A DNA stretch of 64,000 nt from Boswellia sacra (Eukaryota; Streptophyta; Magnoliopsida; Sapindales; Burseraceae): assembly GCA_013180625.2 (NCBI GenBank), contig SNVD02002644.1, forward strand, positions 124,001 to 188,000, in the 5' to 3' direction. This document shows, one piece after another, positions 12,341 through 24,906 of the stretch. The notes under the pieces are model-generated. The model saw only the letters and a program-made list of their open reading frames with translations, made no database searches and had not been told where the DNA came from. The translations under genes were made by a program, and so were the position numbers. The first letter of the stretch is position 1, and the number at the start of each line of letters is the position of its first letter.

Positions 12341-13989
12341 AATGATGGAGGGGAAAAATCCAGCATGAGCAGCAGATGCACAAGGGGAAGTAGAGTAAGA
12401 GTGTTTGTAGCCTTTCGCGTGCACAGCAGCTTTTGCGAGTGCAGTCAAAGCAGCAATGAAGTAGGACTTTGTCAGCTATAAGTTAAACAATGTTTATAAG
12501 ATCTGAATGTACAGGTTTTTTGTTTATTTGTGTGGGGACACCCAAATGCACAGGCCATTGTGTGATTGGGTGTTCATGTGGGTAGCGGAAATGATTTATA
12601 GATGAGATGGGAAACAAAGTTTGTTTTGTTAGTATTTGTGGGTGGAGAGCATACTCCACTGGGGGTACGGTAGAAGACATTAACCAAATATTTTGTTCAC
12701 ATAATGATAATGCAGATCAAAACACAGTAATGACTACCTATTCCTCAGTGGACAATGCGCTCCTGTTATATATGCATTAGGAAATATGTTGGTGATGTAA
12801 TGATAATGGAAACCGAACCAGTAATGAGAGGTTAGTAGGTGCTGGGCTGTCGAATTATGTATGATGACATATATGTACATATATATATGTATATGATTAT
12901 AAAAGTCTGTCGGACCAAAGTCCTTACAAGTAAATGCAATGACACACACATGGTAGCCGTTTCGGCATGGAGAAATATAAGCTACTAAAACAAGATCAAA
13001 TTGTTTTATCTAATGCACGTGGTAAGCGACAAAAGTAGGGGAAGGGAATGAGTAACTCTCATACACGTGTGAAGTAACAAAAGTATGCGAACCAAATGTC
13101 AGGAATTGTAAAAGGAAAACCGATTTTTGGCACCAAAACGGAGAATCGGGGGTGAAGTGGCCTTCGATGACAAACCCCGACTTTTATAACTGCATAAATG
13201 GGAAACATTTTGTAGGGCTTCTATAATTATACATGAAATTAAGACTTTGATAAGCACACATCGACTGTACGTTTTTGAGTTTCGCCTTTAAACGTATTCG
13301 CCATATGTACATACCTGTGTCACGACATCAAAAGTGGTTGCATTTGTATGTGTCCGACAACAACTAAAAGTTTATCTTGGTAACGTCTGATTACAATATT
13401 TGAAACTTTGGTAAGTTTATTTACGACGTGTTATTAATTGGAAAGAAACAACCTTGTCAACGAATTTGTCTTCGTTTGAAAAGTACTGCTGATTAACATT
13501 TAATAGATTTAAAGAATTTTCATGTGCCTTTATTATATACATTAAAACATGAAGTATACAGTTAAATTAATTGCAATCACAAGAACGAAAAAATAACAAA
13601 AGTTAATATTGTACTATATATGTTAATAATAATCTCTATAAGTAGTACAATATATTATGTGCTGCTGTACTTCCTATAATGTAATATAGAAAAACTATCA
13701 ATACACGTCAAAATTGTCTGAAATAGTACTTTTCAGTAAAACTAACTTCTTGGGTATAATGTTGCAATTGAAAAGGAAAAAAGAAAAGATAATTACAAAG
13801 CTGTAATTATCTGTGCGAAAGATATCGAATTTGCCCAATTTCAACAACAGGACTGGTATAATAGCTGTTATTGCTGGGGTTATAGGAGGGCAGACACTGG
13901 GCATAATGACGAGAAAAAAAGTGAAAAACGAAAACAACTTATTGCTTGTTTCAAGTAATGGTTTTCCGAACCCCGAACGTGCGAAATTC
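12341..13989. other. Non-coding interval between the Ulp1-type gene and the satellite
   Basis: No supported gene. The region becomes increasingly AT-rich towards the array. Isolated words like those in the satellite (such as TTTACGACGTG near 13421) occur before the first recognisable monomer. Confidence 0.5.
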
Positions 13990-15747
13990 TCAGCATAAGC
14001 CGATTATGACAGTTATACGTCCATTAACAACATTTTTGCAGAGATTTATGACATTCATATAGCCATTTACGACTTATATATATTCAATTGACCGCTATTT
14101 ACGATAATTATATATTCGATCACAATATTTATGCACCTGGTTACGACATTCACAAATTAATATGCGAAATTTATAGCAGCACAGGCTGTTTACTACATTT
14201 ATACATGTGTTCACGACTTTGTTTTGGTATTTACGATAATTATAAATTGATTTACGACTTGTATTCTTTCAATTGCAACATTATACGCTTGTCAGCGAAT
14301 TTAATACCATTATTTATGACTTTTATGTACTTATTCACGCTTTTATACTCAATTTTACGTCTTTTAAACAAAATTATAATTAACAACATTTTTATAGAGA
14401 TTTATGAAATTCGTACAGCCATTTACGACTTATATATATTCAGTTGGTCGCTATTTACGATAATTATACATTCGATCACAATATTTATGCACCTGGTTAC
14501 GACTTTTACAAATTAAATGCGAAATTTATAGCAATACAAGCTGTTTACTACATTTATACACGTGTTCACAACTTTTTTTTGGTATTTACGATAATTATAA
14601 ATTCATTTACGAATACTAATTCTTTCAATTGCAGCATTATACGCTTGTTTGCGAATTTTATACCATTATTTATGACTTTTATATACTTATTCACGACTTT
14701 TACACTCAATTTTACGTCTTTTAAACATAATTACTCCTCCTCAGTATAAGCCGTTTATGACATTTATACGTCCATTAACAACATTTTTATAGAGATTTAT
14801 GAAATTTGTATAGCCATTTACGACTTATACATATTCAGTTGGCCGCTATTTAGGATAATTATACATTCGATAACAATATTTATGCACCTGGTTACAACTT
14901 TTACAAATTAATATGCAAAATTTATAGCAGTACAAGCTGTTTACTACATTTATACACGTGTTCACGACTTTGTTTAGGTATTTACGGTAATTATAAATTG
15001 ATTTACGACTTGTATTCTGTCAAATGCAATATTATACGCTTGTTTGCGAATTTTATACCATTATATATGACTTTTATATACTTATTCACGACTTTTACAC
15101 TCAATTTTATGTCTTTTAAACAAAATTATAAATTACCCCTCCTCAGCATAAGCCTTTATGACATTTATACGTCCATTAACAACATTTTTATAGAGATTTA
15201 TGAAATTCGTATAGCCATTTACGACTTATATATATTCAGTTGGCCGCTATTTACGATAATTATACATTCAATCACAATATTTATGCACCTGGTTACGACT
15301 TTTACAAATTAATATGCGAAATTTATAGCAGTACAAGCTGTTTACTACATTTATACACGTCTTCACGACTTTGTTTAGGTATTTACGTTAATTATAAATT
15401 CATTTGTGACTTGTATTCTTTCAATTGCAGCATTATACGCTTGTTTGCGAATTTTATACCATTATTTATGACTTTTATATACTTATTGACGACTTTTACA
15501 CTCAATTTTACGTCTTTTAAACAAAATTATAAATTACCCCTCCTCAGGATAAGCCGTTTATGACATTTATACGTTCATTAACAATATTTTTATAGAGATT
15601 TATGAAATTCGTACAGCCATTTATGACTTATATATATTCAGTTGGTCGCTATTTACGATAATTATACATTTGATCACAATATTTATGCACCTGGTTACAA
15701 CTTTTACAAATTAATATGCGAAATTTATAGTAGTACAAGCTGTTTAC

Positions 15748-16312
15748 TGTTATGCACAAGCGGAAGCGGTAACCAACAGAAAAACCAAATGCACAACCAC
15801 AACTATGCCAGATAATTGAATATAATAGCAACAAAAGAGGCAACCAATCAACCACAATGCAGAAATAGAAAACATACCAGGATTTAACGAGGTTCGGTAC
15901 AAATACCTACGTCCTCGGGCGCCGTTGAAGAAACTTTCCACTATCTTCAAAGAGAATACAAACTTTTTGGGCCACAATACAAATACCACAACTATTGGGC
16001 CAAACTGCAATTACCCAAATAGTTAGGCCAAACTATAATTACCCAAACAATTGGGCAATACTACAAATACCCAAAACAAAGGGAGAAAAAAAAAATATTA
16101 CGAACTTTAAGGTCTTTACAGAAAGGCCCTTAAACTACGAGGTCTTACTTATGAGACCTTACAATTTTGAGGGGGTGAAAGATATTTTAATTTGGTACAC
16201 TTATATTTCTCCCACATGGCCTCTTTTATAAGGCCAATGTGAGACCCAACTTTGCTTCTCAAGCAATGTGGGATCTCTCCCACTTTGTTTTCATATGAGC
16301 CAAATACCAACA
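15748..16312 (-). repeat. 3' LTR of the Tork-type element
   Basis: It begins TGTTATGCAC and ends ACCAACA on the plus strand, 565 bp, and is nearly identical to 20576-21139. It is the downstream LTR because the element reads on the minus strand. Confidence 0.95.
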
Positions 16313-16413
16313 AATCTCCACCTTGGCGAATATGCCGACCCATCATAAATTTCTTCTTTTCCCCACATTCTCTATCACAACTGCAACGCCTCCTAATGCG
16401 CCCAATGGCGCGG

Positions 16414-19301
16414 TCAAACAAGCACAATGTTGATCAAGTCCAAACAATGACTGAACTTGATCGCTGTCACAACCTTAGTCAACATATCTGCGGGATTCTC
16501 GGCAGTCCCAATCTTGTGAAGTAAGATTCTCCCTTCATCAATGATCTCACGCACAAAATGATACCGAACATCAATATGCTTCGTACGAACATGGAACACT
16601 GGATTCTTCGCTAAGGGGATAGCACTCTGACTGTCGGAATAAAGAGTGATCTTCTTCTGCCCAAGTCCCAATTCATCCAGCAATCCCTGTAACCAAATAG
16701 CTTCCTTCACAGCCTCTGTCATAGCCATATACTCTGCCTCTGTAGTATACAAAGCCACTGTAGACTGTAAAGTAGACTTCCAACTCACTGGTGCTCTTGC
16801 AAGAGTAAACACATAACCGGTTGTCGACTGACGTTTATCCAATCACCAGCATAATCAGAATCAACATAACCAATAGCATACTGATCACACGTATCATCCC
16901 TCTCAAAGACTAAGCCAACATCTATGATTTTCAACAAATACAGTAGAATCCATTTCACTGCTTGCCAATGTCCTTTACCAGGATCATGCATATACTTGCT
17001 CACAACTCCTACTGCATGTGAAATGTCGGGTCTCGTACACACCATAGCATACATCAGGCTACCAACTGCATTAGCATACGGAACTCGAGACATGTACTCT
17101 TGTTCCTCATCTGTACTAGGAGATAAAGATGCACTGAGCTTCATATGAGGAGCAAGTGGGGTACTTACAGGTTTTGACTGCTCTGTAATACCAAACTGCT
17201 GTAATACCTTCTGCAGATACTGCTTCTGAGTCAAACAAATCTTGCTTCTCCCTCTATCTCTGCTAATCTCTATGCCAAGAATCTTCTTAGCTTCACCCAA
17301 ATCTTTCATCTCAAACTCTCGATTCAACCGAGTCTTCAACTTGGCAATTTCTTCGACATTCGTCGAAGCTATCAACATATCATCAACATACAAGAGAAGA
17401 TAAATGAAAGAACCATCACGTAGCCTCCGAAAATATACACAATTATCAAATTTGCTTCTTGTGTACCTCTAACCCATCATAAACCGATCAAATCGCTTAT
17501 ACCACTGTCTGGGAGATTGCTTCAAACCATAAAGCGATCTTTTCAGTTTGCAAACCAAATTTTCCTTACCAGCAACTCTGAATCCCTCTGGCTGAGTCAT
17601 ATAGATTTCCTCTTCCAAGTCACCATGTAAAAATGCAGTTTTTACATCAAGTTGAACTAGTTCCATATTCATCTTAGCTACCAAGGCCAACAAAATTCTA
17701 ATGGAAGAATGTTTTACAACTGGAGAAAATACCTCATTGTAGTCAATTCCTTCCCTCTGAGCGTAGCCTTTAGCCACCAACCTTGCCTTGTAGCGGATGC
17801 CATTCTTGTCAGAAAATCCATCTTTCTTTGCATATACCCATTTGCACCCAATTACCTTTTTACCCATTGGTAGTTGAGCTAGCTCCCAAGTTTCATTCTT
17901 CTGAAGAGACTGCATCTCTTCACTCATAGCTGTCTTCCACTTATCAACTTCAGAACATCTGACTGCCTCTCTATAAGTGGAAGGAATATCAGCATCTACA
18001 ATTGGAAGTGCATAGGCCACCATATCAGCAAATCGAGCAGGTCTGCGAATCTCACGTCTTGGTCTATCAATTGCAATAGATTCTTGTTGCTGTTGAGGTT
18101 CCTGAGTAGAACCTTCTCCATCATCTCCCAAATCTCCCTCTGTCATAGGAGTACCATCATCTGTCTCAACAGATCTAACTGGGTTCAATGTCGTCGTTTC
18201 AAACTCCACCTGCTGCTGAGTATGCTCCACCTGCTGTAGAGTACCATTCACCTTTGTCTGGTTTTCTGATTTCTTCAACATTGAAGACTCATCAAATGTC
18301 ACATCTCGACTGGATACAATCTTCCTCGAACTAGGACACCATAGACGATATCCTTTTACTCCTGAAGCAAATCCCAAGAAAATCGCTTTCTTGGCTCTAG
18401 GATCCAGCTTAGATTCTTTCACATGATAATATGCAGGTGAACCAAAAACATGTAAAGCATCATAATCAGAAACAGGTTGTCCAAGCCATACCTCCAATGG
18501 AGTTCTATCACCAATAGCAGCTGATGGTAGACGATTAATGAGATGACACGCATAAGTCACAGCCTCAGCCCAAAATTCTTTGCCTAACCCAGCATTGGAC
18601 AACATACACCGAACTTTCTCCAGCAATATCCGGTTCATGCGTTTTGCCACCCCATTCTGCTGTGGTGTACCTCTAACAGTAAAATGACGTACAATACCTT
18701 CATCTTGACACAATTTCAAAAACTGATCACTGCAATACTCACCACCATTATCTGTTCTGAGATGCTTGATCTTCTTGCCAGTTTGTGTCTCAATCATCTT
18801 TTTCAATTTAAGGAAAATACGAAGTACATCATCTTTTGATTTCAAACAATACACCCAAGTTCTTCTAGAAAAGTCATCAACAAAAGTAACAAAGTCGTGC
18901 CTACCTCCCATAGATGCGGTTTTAGTAAGTCCCCACACATCTGAGTGAACATAATCAAGAATACCCTTGGTATTATGAATAGCGATGCCAAATTTCACTC
19001 TCTTCTGCTTTCCCAGAACACAATGCTCACAGAAATCCAGCTTGCAGGTCTTTGCACCTTTCAATAAGCCTCGTTTTACCAAACTGAATAAGGCTTTCTC
19101 ACCTGCATGTCCCAAACGCATATGCCACAGTCTCGTAATCTCTGAATCTGCATCATTATCAGAAACCGTAGCCGCTGATCCAGTAACCGTACTACCATTA
19201 TAGTAATACAAGTTGTTTCTCCTAGTGCCTTTCAATACCACAAGAGCGCCTGAAGTGACCCTCAGAATACCATCTCGAATAGATATACCACAGCCTTTAG
19301 A
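16414..19301 (-). pseudogene. Copia pol (integrase, reverse transcriptase, RNase H), disabled
   Basis: The integrase zinc site (HMRLGHAGEK, then CEHC) is followed by the catalytic core: VHSDVWG, LRTDNGGEY and QQNGVAKRMN. The third acidic residue (expected Glu in NGVAE) is Lys, read from GCA AAA CGC near 18645, consistent with a single G-to-A change. Reverse transcriptase follows, with LDVKTAFLHGDL and the YVDD motif (near 17390). RNase H ends with TEAEYMA and KHIDVRYHF. An in-frame TAG at 17469-17471 separates the RT fingers from the YVDD segment. A one-base loss near 16843 splits RNase H at DYAGD. The frame is also displaced from gag near 19311. This lineage normally makes a single Gag-Pol polyprotein. 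Confidence 0.93.
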
Positions 19302-20410
19302 TTCTAAGGCTCCAAAGAGATGAGATTCTTTTTCAACTTCGGTACATACCGAACATCTGTCAGAACTCTAGTCAGTCCATCATGATTCCTCAAACGGATC
19401 GAACCTATCCCAGCAGTATGACAAATATCATCATTGCCCATATACACAACTCCACAATCAAGCTCTTCAAACTGAAAGAACCAATCCCGATGTGGACACA
19501 TATGATAAGTACAACCCGAATCCATAATCCACTCATCAGAACCAGAAGTGGATAGGTGACCAGCTAGACATATATCTGACTCACTATCATCCTCACGCTC
19601 AACAACACATGCATCAGAAACAGTCTTGCCCTTATCTTTCTTTTTCAACTTAGGACAATCTTTCTTCCAATGCCCTTTCTCATGACAAAAGGCACACTCA
19701 TCTTTTCCTAATCTACCCCTCGACAAAGATTTTCTCCTTTTTCCTGGTTTCCTACTTTGACTACGCCCTCTCACTGTCAATGCATCTACTGACTCATCCC
19801 TATGTTCCCTTTGATCTTTCTTACGAATTTCATAATTCAACAAAGCAGAACAAATTTCTTCAAAAGACAGTTTATCTTTCCCATGGATAAGAGTAATGCA
19901 CAAATGATCTAATTCATCCGGAAGTGAGCCAATCAATAGCATAGCCTTAATTTCATCTTTGAATGTTTCATCTAAGTTTAACAAATCAACAATTAACTTA
20001 TTAAAATCATCAATATGAGAACTGATGCTCGTACCTGGTTTCAACTGGAGACGGAACAATCTCTTCAATAGGTACAGCCGATTCTCATTGCTTTTCTTCA
20101 TATATTTGTTTTCCAGCGCCTTCCACAATTTGTTTGCAGATGTCTCCTTAGTGAATGGATACTTTTGTTCTCTACACAAGCAAGAGCGAATCAACCCACA
20201 AGCTTTTATATTCAGCCTGTCCCACTCTCTTGCACTGATATCTTCTGGTTTTGTTTTTTCCAGAACAATATCCAAATCTTGCTGATACAACCCATCCAAC
20301 ACCTCACTCTGCCATAAGCCGAAATTATTTCGACCATCAAATTTTTCAACATCTATTTTCGCATTTGTCACAGTCACTGTCTTCTCAGATACAGTAGACG
20401 ATGAAGCCAT
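19302..20410 (-). pseudogene. Copia gag and protease
   Basis: The frame starts at a Met at 20410 (MASSSTVSEK) and runs 368 codons. Residues 1-200 form the UBN2-type Gag of Tork elements (FDGRNNFGLWQ, LWKALENKY, LKPGTSISSHIDDFN). A CCHC zinc knuckle follows (CAFCHEKGHWKKDC), then the aspartic protease site (WIMDSGCTYHM). The frame stops prematurely after KKNLISLEP. The reading continues in the next frame (ALESKGCGISI), which implies loss of one G near 19311. Gag packages the element RNA; the protease cleaves the polyprotein. Confidence 0.93.
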
Positions 20411-20560
20411 TACAACCTCTCACAAATAAGCTCGATACACAAATCACCAATAACCAAGCTCCAACAAACTATTATATTCAATAACTAGCAATCCAAAATC
20501 AATAGCCCAGAACAGTAGTAAGTGCTTCAATGAAATAGCCACTAACTACCCAAAACCTTC

Positions 20561-20573
20561 GGCTCTGATACCA
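20561..20573 (-). other. Primer-binding site, initiator tRNA-Met type
   Basis: Minus-strand TGGTATCAGAGCC sits three bases inside the 5' LTR. It is the standard complement of the 3' end of plant initiator tRNA-Met used by copia elements. Confidence 0.9.
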
Positions 20574-20575
20574 AT

Positions 20576-21139
20576 TGTTATGCACAAGCGGAAGCGGTAA
20601 CCAACAGAACAACCAAAGGTACAACCACAACTATGCCAGATAATTGAATATAATAGCAACAAAAGAGGCAACCAATCAACCACAATGCAGAAATAGAAAA
20701 CACACCAGGATTTAACGAGGTTTGGTATAAATACCTACGTCCTCGGGCGCCACTGAAGAAACTTTCCATTATTTTCAAAGAGAATACAAACTTTTTGGGC
20801 CACAATACAAATACCACAACTATTAGGCCAAACTGCAATTACCCAAATAGTTGGGCCAAACTATAATTACCCAAACAATTGGGCAATATTACAAATACCC
20901 AAAACAAAGGGAGAAAAACAAATATTACAAACTTTAAGGTCCTTACAGAAAGGCCCTTAAACTACGAGGTCTTACTTATGAGACCTTACAATTTTGAGGG
21001 GGTGAAAGATATTTCAATTTGGTACACTTATATTTCTCCCACATGGCCTCTTTTATAAGGCCAATGTGAGACCCAACTTTGCTTCTCAAGCAATGTGGGA
21101 TCTCTCCCACTTTGTTTTCATATGAGCCAAATACCAACA
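20576..21139 (-). repeat. 5' LTR of the Tork-type element
   Basis: 564 bp, TG...CA. It would carry the promoter for minus-strand transcription. About 18 substitutions and one indel separate it from the other LTR, mostly transitions. Confidence 0.95.
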
Positions 21140-24100
21140 TTTACTACATTTATACACGTGTTCACGACTTTGTTTAGGTATTTACAGTAATTATAAATTG
21201 ATTTACGACTTGTATTCTTTCAATTGCAAAATTATACACTTGTTTGCGAATTTTATACCATTATTTATGACTTTTATATGCTTATTCACGACTTTTACAC
21301 TCATGTTTACGTCTTTTAAACAAAATTATAAATTACCCCTCCTCAGCATAAGCCGTTTATGACATTTATACGTCCATTAACAACATTTTTATAAAGATTT
21401 ATGAAATTCGTACAGCCATTTACGACTTATATATATTCAGTTGGTCGCTATTTACGATAATTATGCATTCGATCACAATATTTATGCACCTGGTTACCAC
21501 TTTAACAAATTAATATGCGAAATTTATAGCATTACAAGCTGTTTACTACATTTATACATGTGTTCACGACTTTGTTTTGGTATTCACGATAATTATAAAT
21601 TCATTTACGAATACTAATTCTTTCAATTGCAGCATTATACGCTTGTTTGCGAATTTTATACCATTATTTATGACTTTTATATACTTATTCACGACTTTTA
21701 CACTCAATTTTACGTCTTTTAAACAAAATTATAAATTATTCCTCCTCAGCATAAGCCTTTATGACATTTATACGTCCATTAACAACATTTTTATAGAGAT
21801 TTATGAAATTCGTATAGCCATTTACGACTTATATATATTCAGTTGGCCGCTATTTACGATAATTATACATTCAATCACAATATTTATGCACCTGGTTACG
21901 ACTTTTACAAATTAATATGCGAAATTTATAGCAGTACAAGCTGTTTACTACATTTATACACATCTTAATGACTTTGTTTAGGTATTTACGTTAATTATAA
22001 ATTCATTTGCGACTTGTATTCTTTCAATTGCAGCATTATACGCTTCTTTGCGAATTTTATACCATTATTTATGACTTTTATATACTTATTCACGACTTTT
22101 ACACTCAATTTTACGTCTTTTAAACAAAATTATAAATTACCCCTCCTCAGCATAAGCCATTTATGACATTTATATGTCCATTAACAACATTTTTATAGAG
22201 AGTTATGAAATTCGTACAGCCATTTACGGCTTATATATTAAGTTGGTCGCTATTTACGATAATTATATATTTGATCATAATATTTATGCACCTGGTTACG
22301 ACTTTTACAAATTAATATGCGAAATTTATAGCAGTACAAGCTGATTACTACATTTATACACGTGTTCACGACTTTGTTTAGGTATTTACGGTAATTATAA
22401 ATTGATTTACGACTTGTACTCTTTCAATTGCAACATTATACACTTGTTTGCAAATTTTATACCATTATTTATGACTTTTATATGCTTATTCACGACTTTT
22501 ACACTCATGTTTATGTCTTTTAAACAAAATTATAAATTACCCCACCTTAGCATAAGCCGTTTATAACATTTATACGTCCATTAACAACATTTTTATAGAG
22601 ATTTATGAAATTCGTACAGCCATTTACGACTTATATATATTTAGTTGGTCGCTATTTACGATAATTATACATTCGATCACAATATTTATGCACCTGGTTA
22701 CCACTTTAACAAATTAATATGCAAAATTTATAGCAGTACAAGCTGTTTACTACATTTATACATGTGTTCACGACTTTGTTTTAGTATTCACGATAATTAT
22801 AAATTCATTTACGAATTCTAATTCTTTCAATTACAGCATTATACGCTTGTTTACGAATTTTATACCATTATTTATGACTTTTATATACTTATTCATGACT
22901 TTTACACTCAATTTTACGTCTTTTAAACAAAATTATAAATTACCCCTCCTCAGCATAAGCCGTTTATGACATTTATACATCCATTAACAACATTTTTATA
23001 GAGATTTATGAAATTCGTATAGCCATTTACGACTTATATATATTCAGTTGGCCGCTATTTACGATAATTATACATTCGATCACAATATTTATGCACCTGG
23101 TTACGACCTTTACAAATTAATATGCGAACTTTATAGCAGTACAAGTTGTTTACTACATTTATACATGTGTTCACGACTTTGTTTAGGTATTTACGGTATT
23201 TATAAATTAATTTACGACTTGTATTCTTTCAAATGCAACATTATACGCTTGTTTGCGAATTTTATACCATTATTTATGACTTTTATATACTTATTCACGA
23301 CTTTTACACTCAATTTTACGTCTTTTAGACAAAATTATAGATTACCCCTCCTCATCATAAGCCGTTTATGACATTTATACGTCCATTAACAACATTTTTA
23401 TAGAGATTTATGAAATTCGTATAGCCATTTACGACTTATATATATTCAGTTGGTCGCTATTTACGATAATTATACATTCGGTCACAATATTTATGCACCT
23501 GGATACGACTTTTACAAATTAATATGCGAAATTTATAGCAGTACAAGCTGTTTACTACATTTATACACGTGTTCACGACTTTGTTTAGGTATTTACGGCA
23601 ATTATAAATTGATTTACGACTTGTATTCTGTCAAATGCAACATTATACGCTTGTTTGCGAATTTTATACTATTATTTATGACTTTTATATACTTATTCAT
23701 GACTTTTACACTCAATTTTACGTCTTTTAAAAAAAAATTTATAAATTGCCCCTCCTCAGCATAAGCCGTTTATGACATTTATACGTCCATTAACAACATT
23801 TTTATAGCGATTTATGAAATTCGTACAGCCATTTACGACTTATATATATTCAGTTGGTCGCTATTTACGATAAATATACATTCGATCACAATATTTATGC
23901 ACCTGGTTGCGACTTTTACAAATTAATATGCGAAATTTATAGCAGTACAAGCTCTTTACTACATTTATGCACGTGTTCACGACTTTGTTTTGGTATTTAA
24001 GATAATTATAAATTCATTTACGACTTGAATTCTTTCAATTGCAGCATTATACGCTTGTTTGCGAATTTTATACCATTATTTATGACTTTTATGTACTTAT

Positions 24101-24413
24101 TCACGACTTTTATACTCAATTTTACGTCTTTTAAACGAAAATATAAATTACCACTCCTCAGCATAAGCCGTTTATGACATTTATACGTCCATTAATAACA
24201 TTTTTATAGAGATTTATGACATTCATTTAGCCATTTATGACTTATATATATTCAGTTGGTCGCTATTTACGATATTTACAATAATTATACATTTATTTAC
24301 GGTTTTTATACATTTTGCAAAATTTATTTACCTATTTATAGTGAACTTTTGGGTGTTTCTTCAATAAAAAACGGCAACCTTGTTTACGATTTTTTTAATG
24401 TTATTATTTTAAA

Positions 24414-24896
24414 GGCATAATTCTAATTTGCCCCCTGAGGTTAGGCCTAAAGAAAATTGAGGACCTCAGTTTTCTAAAACCTAGGATTGCCCCGTGAGGT
24501 TACTGTAGCACTGTTACGTTTAACGAAAAATGCATTACACCATTATAGGTAACGGAAAATACGTTAAATAATAACTTAGTTTTGTTTATTTTGAGAGAGG
24601 CAGAGGAGAGAGAAGAGTTTATTTTATTTTTATTAATTTTGATTCTAATTTTTCTGTTAACTTGTTATTATTTGACTTTATCAAAACCGTTTAGAAAAGG
24701 GTATTATAGTCTATTTTACTGCTTAACAGCGTTAAGTTACTATTTAATACATTTTCTGTTAAATCTAACGGTTTAATGCATTTTTTGTTAAATCTAACGG
24801 TGCTACAGTAACCTCAAAAGGCAATCTTAGGTTTCAGAAAACTGAGGTCCTCAATTTTCTTTAGGCCTAACCTCAGGGGGCAAATTAGAATTATCC
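24414..24896. mobile_element. MULE-type MITE with ~98-bp TIRs and 10-bp target duplication
   Basis: The element is 483 bp. The left arm (GGCATAATTCTAATTTGCCC onward, to about 24512) is matched in inverted orientation by the right arm (about 24799-24896, ending AATTATCC). Outside them is a perfect 10-bp direct repeat TTATTTTAAA (24404-24413 and 24897-24906). Long TIRs with a 9-11 bp target duplication are typical of Mutator-like elements. It encodes nothing recognisable. It lies just outside the satellite array. Confidence 0.88.
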
Positions 24897-24906
24897 TTAT
24901 TTTAAA

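Larger units (their letters stand above)
15748..21139 (-). mobile_element. Complete Ty1/copia LTR retrotransposon, Tork (Tnt1-like) lineage
   Basis: The element is 5,392 bp and reads on the minus strand. Its ends are TG...CA, with a perfect 5-bp target duplication TTTAC (15743-15747 and 21140-21144). Removing the element and one TTTAC restores an unbroken satellite monomer in phase. LTRs are 565 and 564 bp. A primer-binding site complementary to initiator tRNA-Met (minus-strand TGGTATCAGAGCC) lies at 20561-20573. A purine-rich tract lies at 16313-16326. Gag, protease, integrase, reverse transcriptase and RNase H occur in copia order. Four lesions make it non-autonomous: frameshifts near 19311 and 16843, a stop at 17469-17471, and a Glu-to-Lys change at the integrase catalytic site. 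The LTRs differ at about 18 positions plus one indel (about 3%, counted by eye). Confidence 0.95.
13990..24310. repeat. 402-bp satellite array, about 12.5 monomers, split by a copia element
   Basis: The landmark ATTAACAAC recurs at 14023, 14379, 14773, 15175, 15577, 21376, 21778, 22180, 22580, 22983, 23385, 23789 and 24191. Apart from one shortened monomer (356) and one of 394, spacings are 400-404. After subtracting the 5,397 bp of inserted element plus target repeat, the spacing across the insertion is also 402. Each monomer contains about a dozen degenerate copies of an ATTTACGACTTTTA-like motif at irregular 15-50 bp spacing, so the unit itself seems built from a shorter ancestral repeat. 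Because 402 is a multiple of three, open frames of about 100 codons recur in phase; I do not regard them as genes. Confidence 0.95.

Noticed and set aside
14088..23764. Series of 100-140-codon open frames rich in Tyr/Asp (IYDNYTF, LIYDLYSF) across the satellite
   Set aside because: They recur because the 402-bp unit is a multiple of three and AT-rich; each ends at the same place in the monomer, shows no domain, and indels between copies change the frame freely.
22140..24310. Possible CRISPR-like regularity in the repeats
   Set aside because: The unit is 402 bp with no short constant repeat and unique spacer layout, and the genome is eukaryotic.
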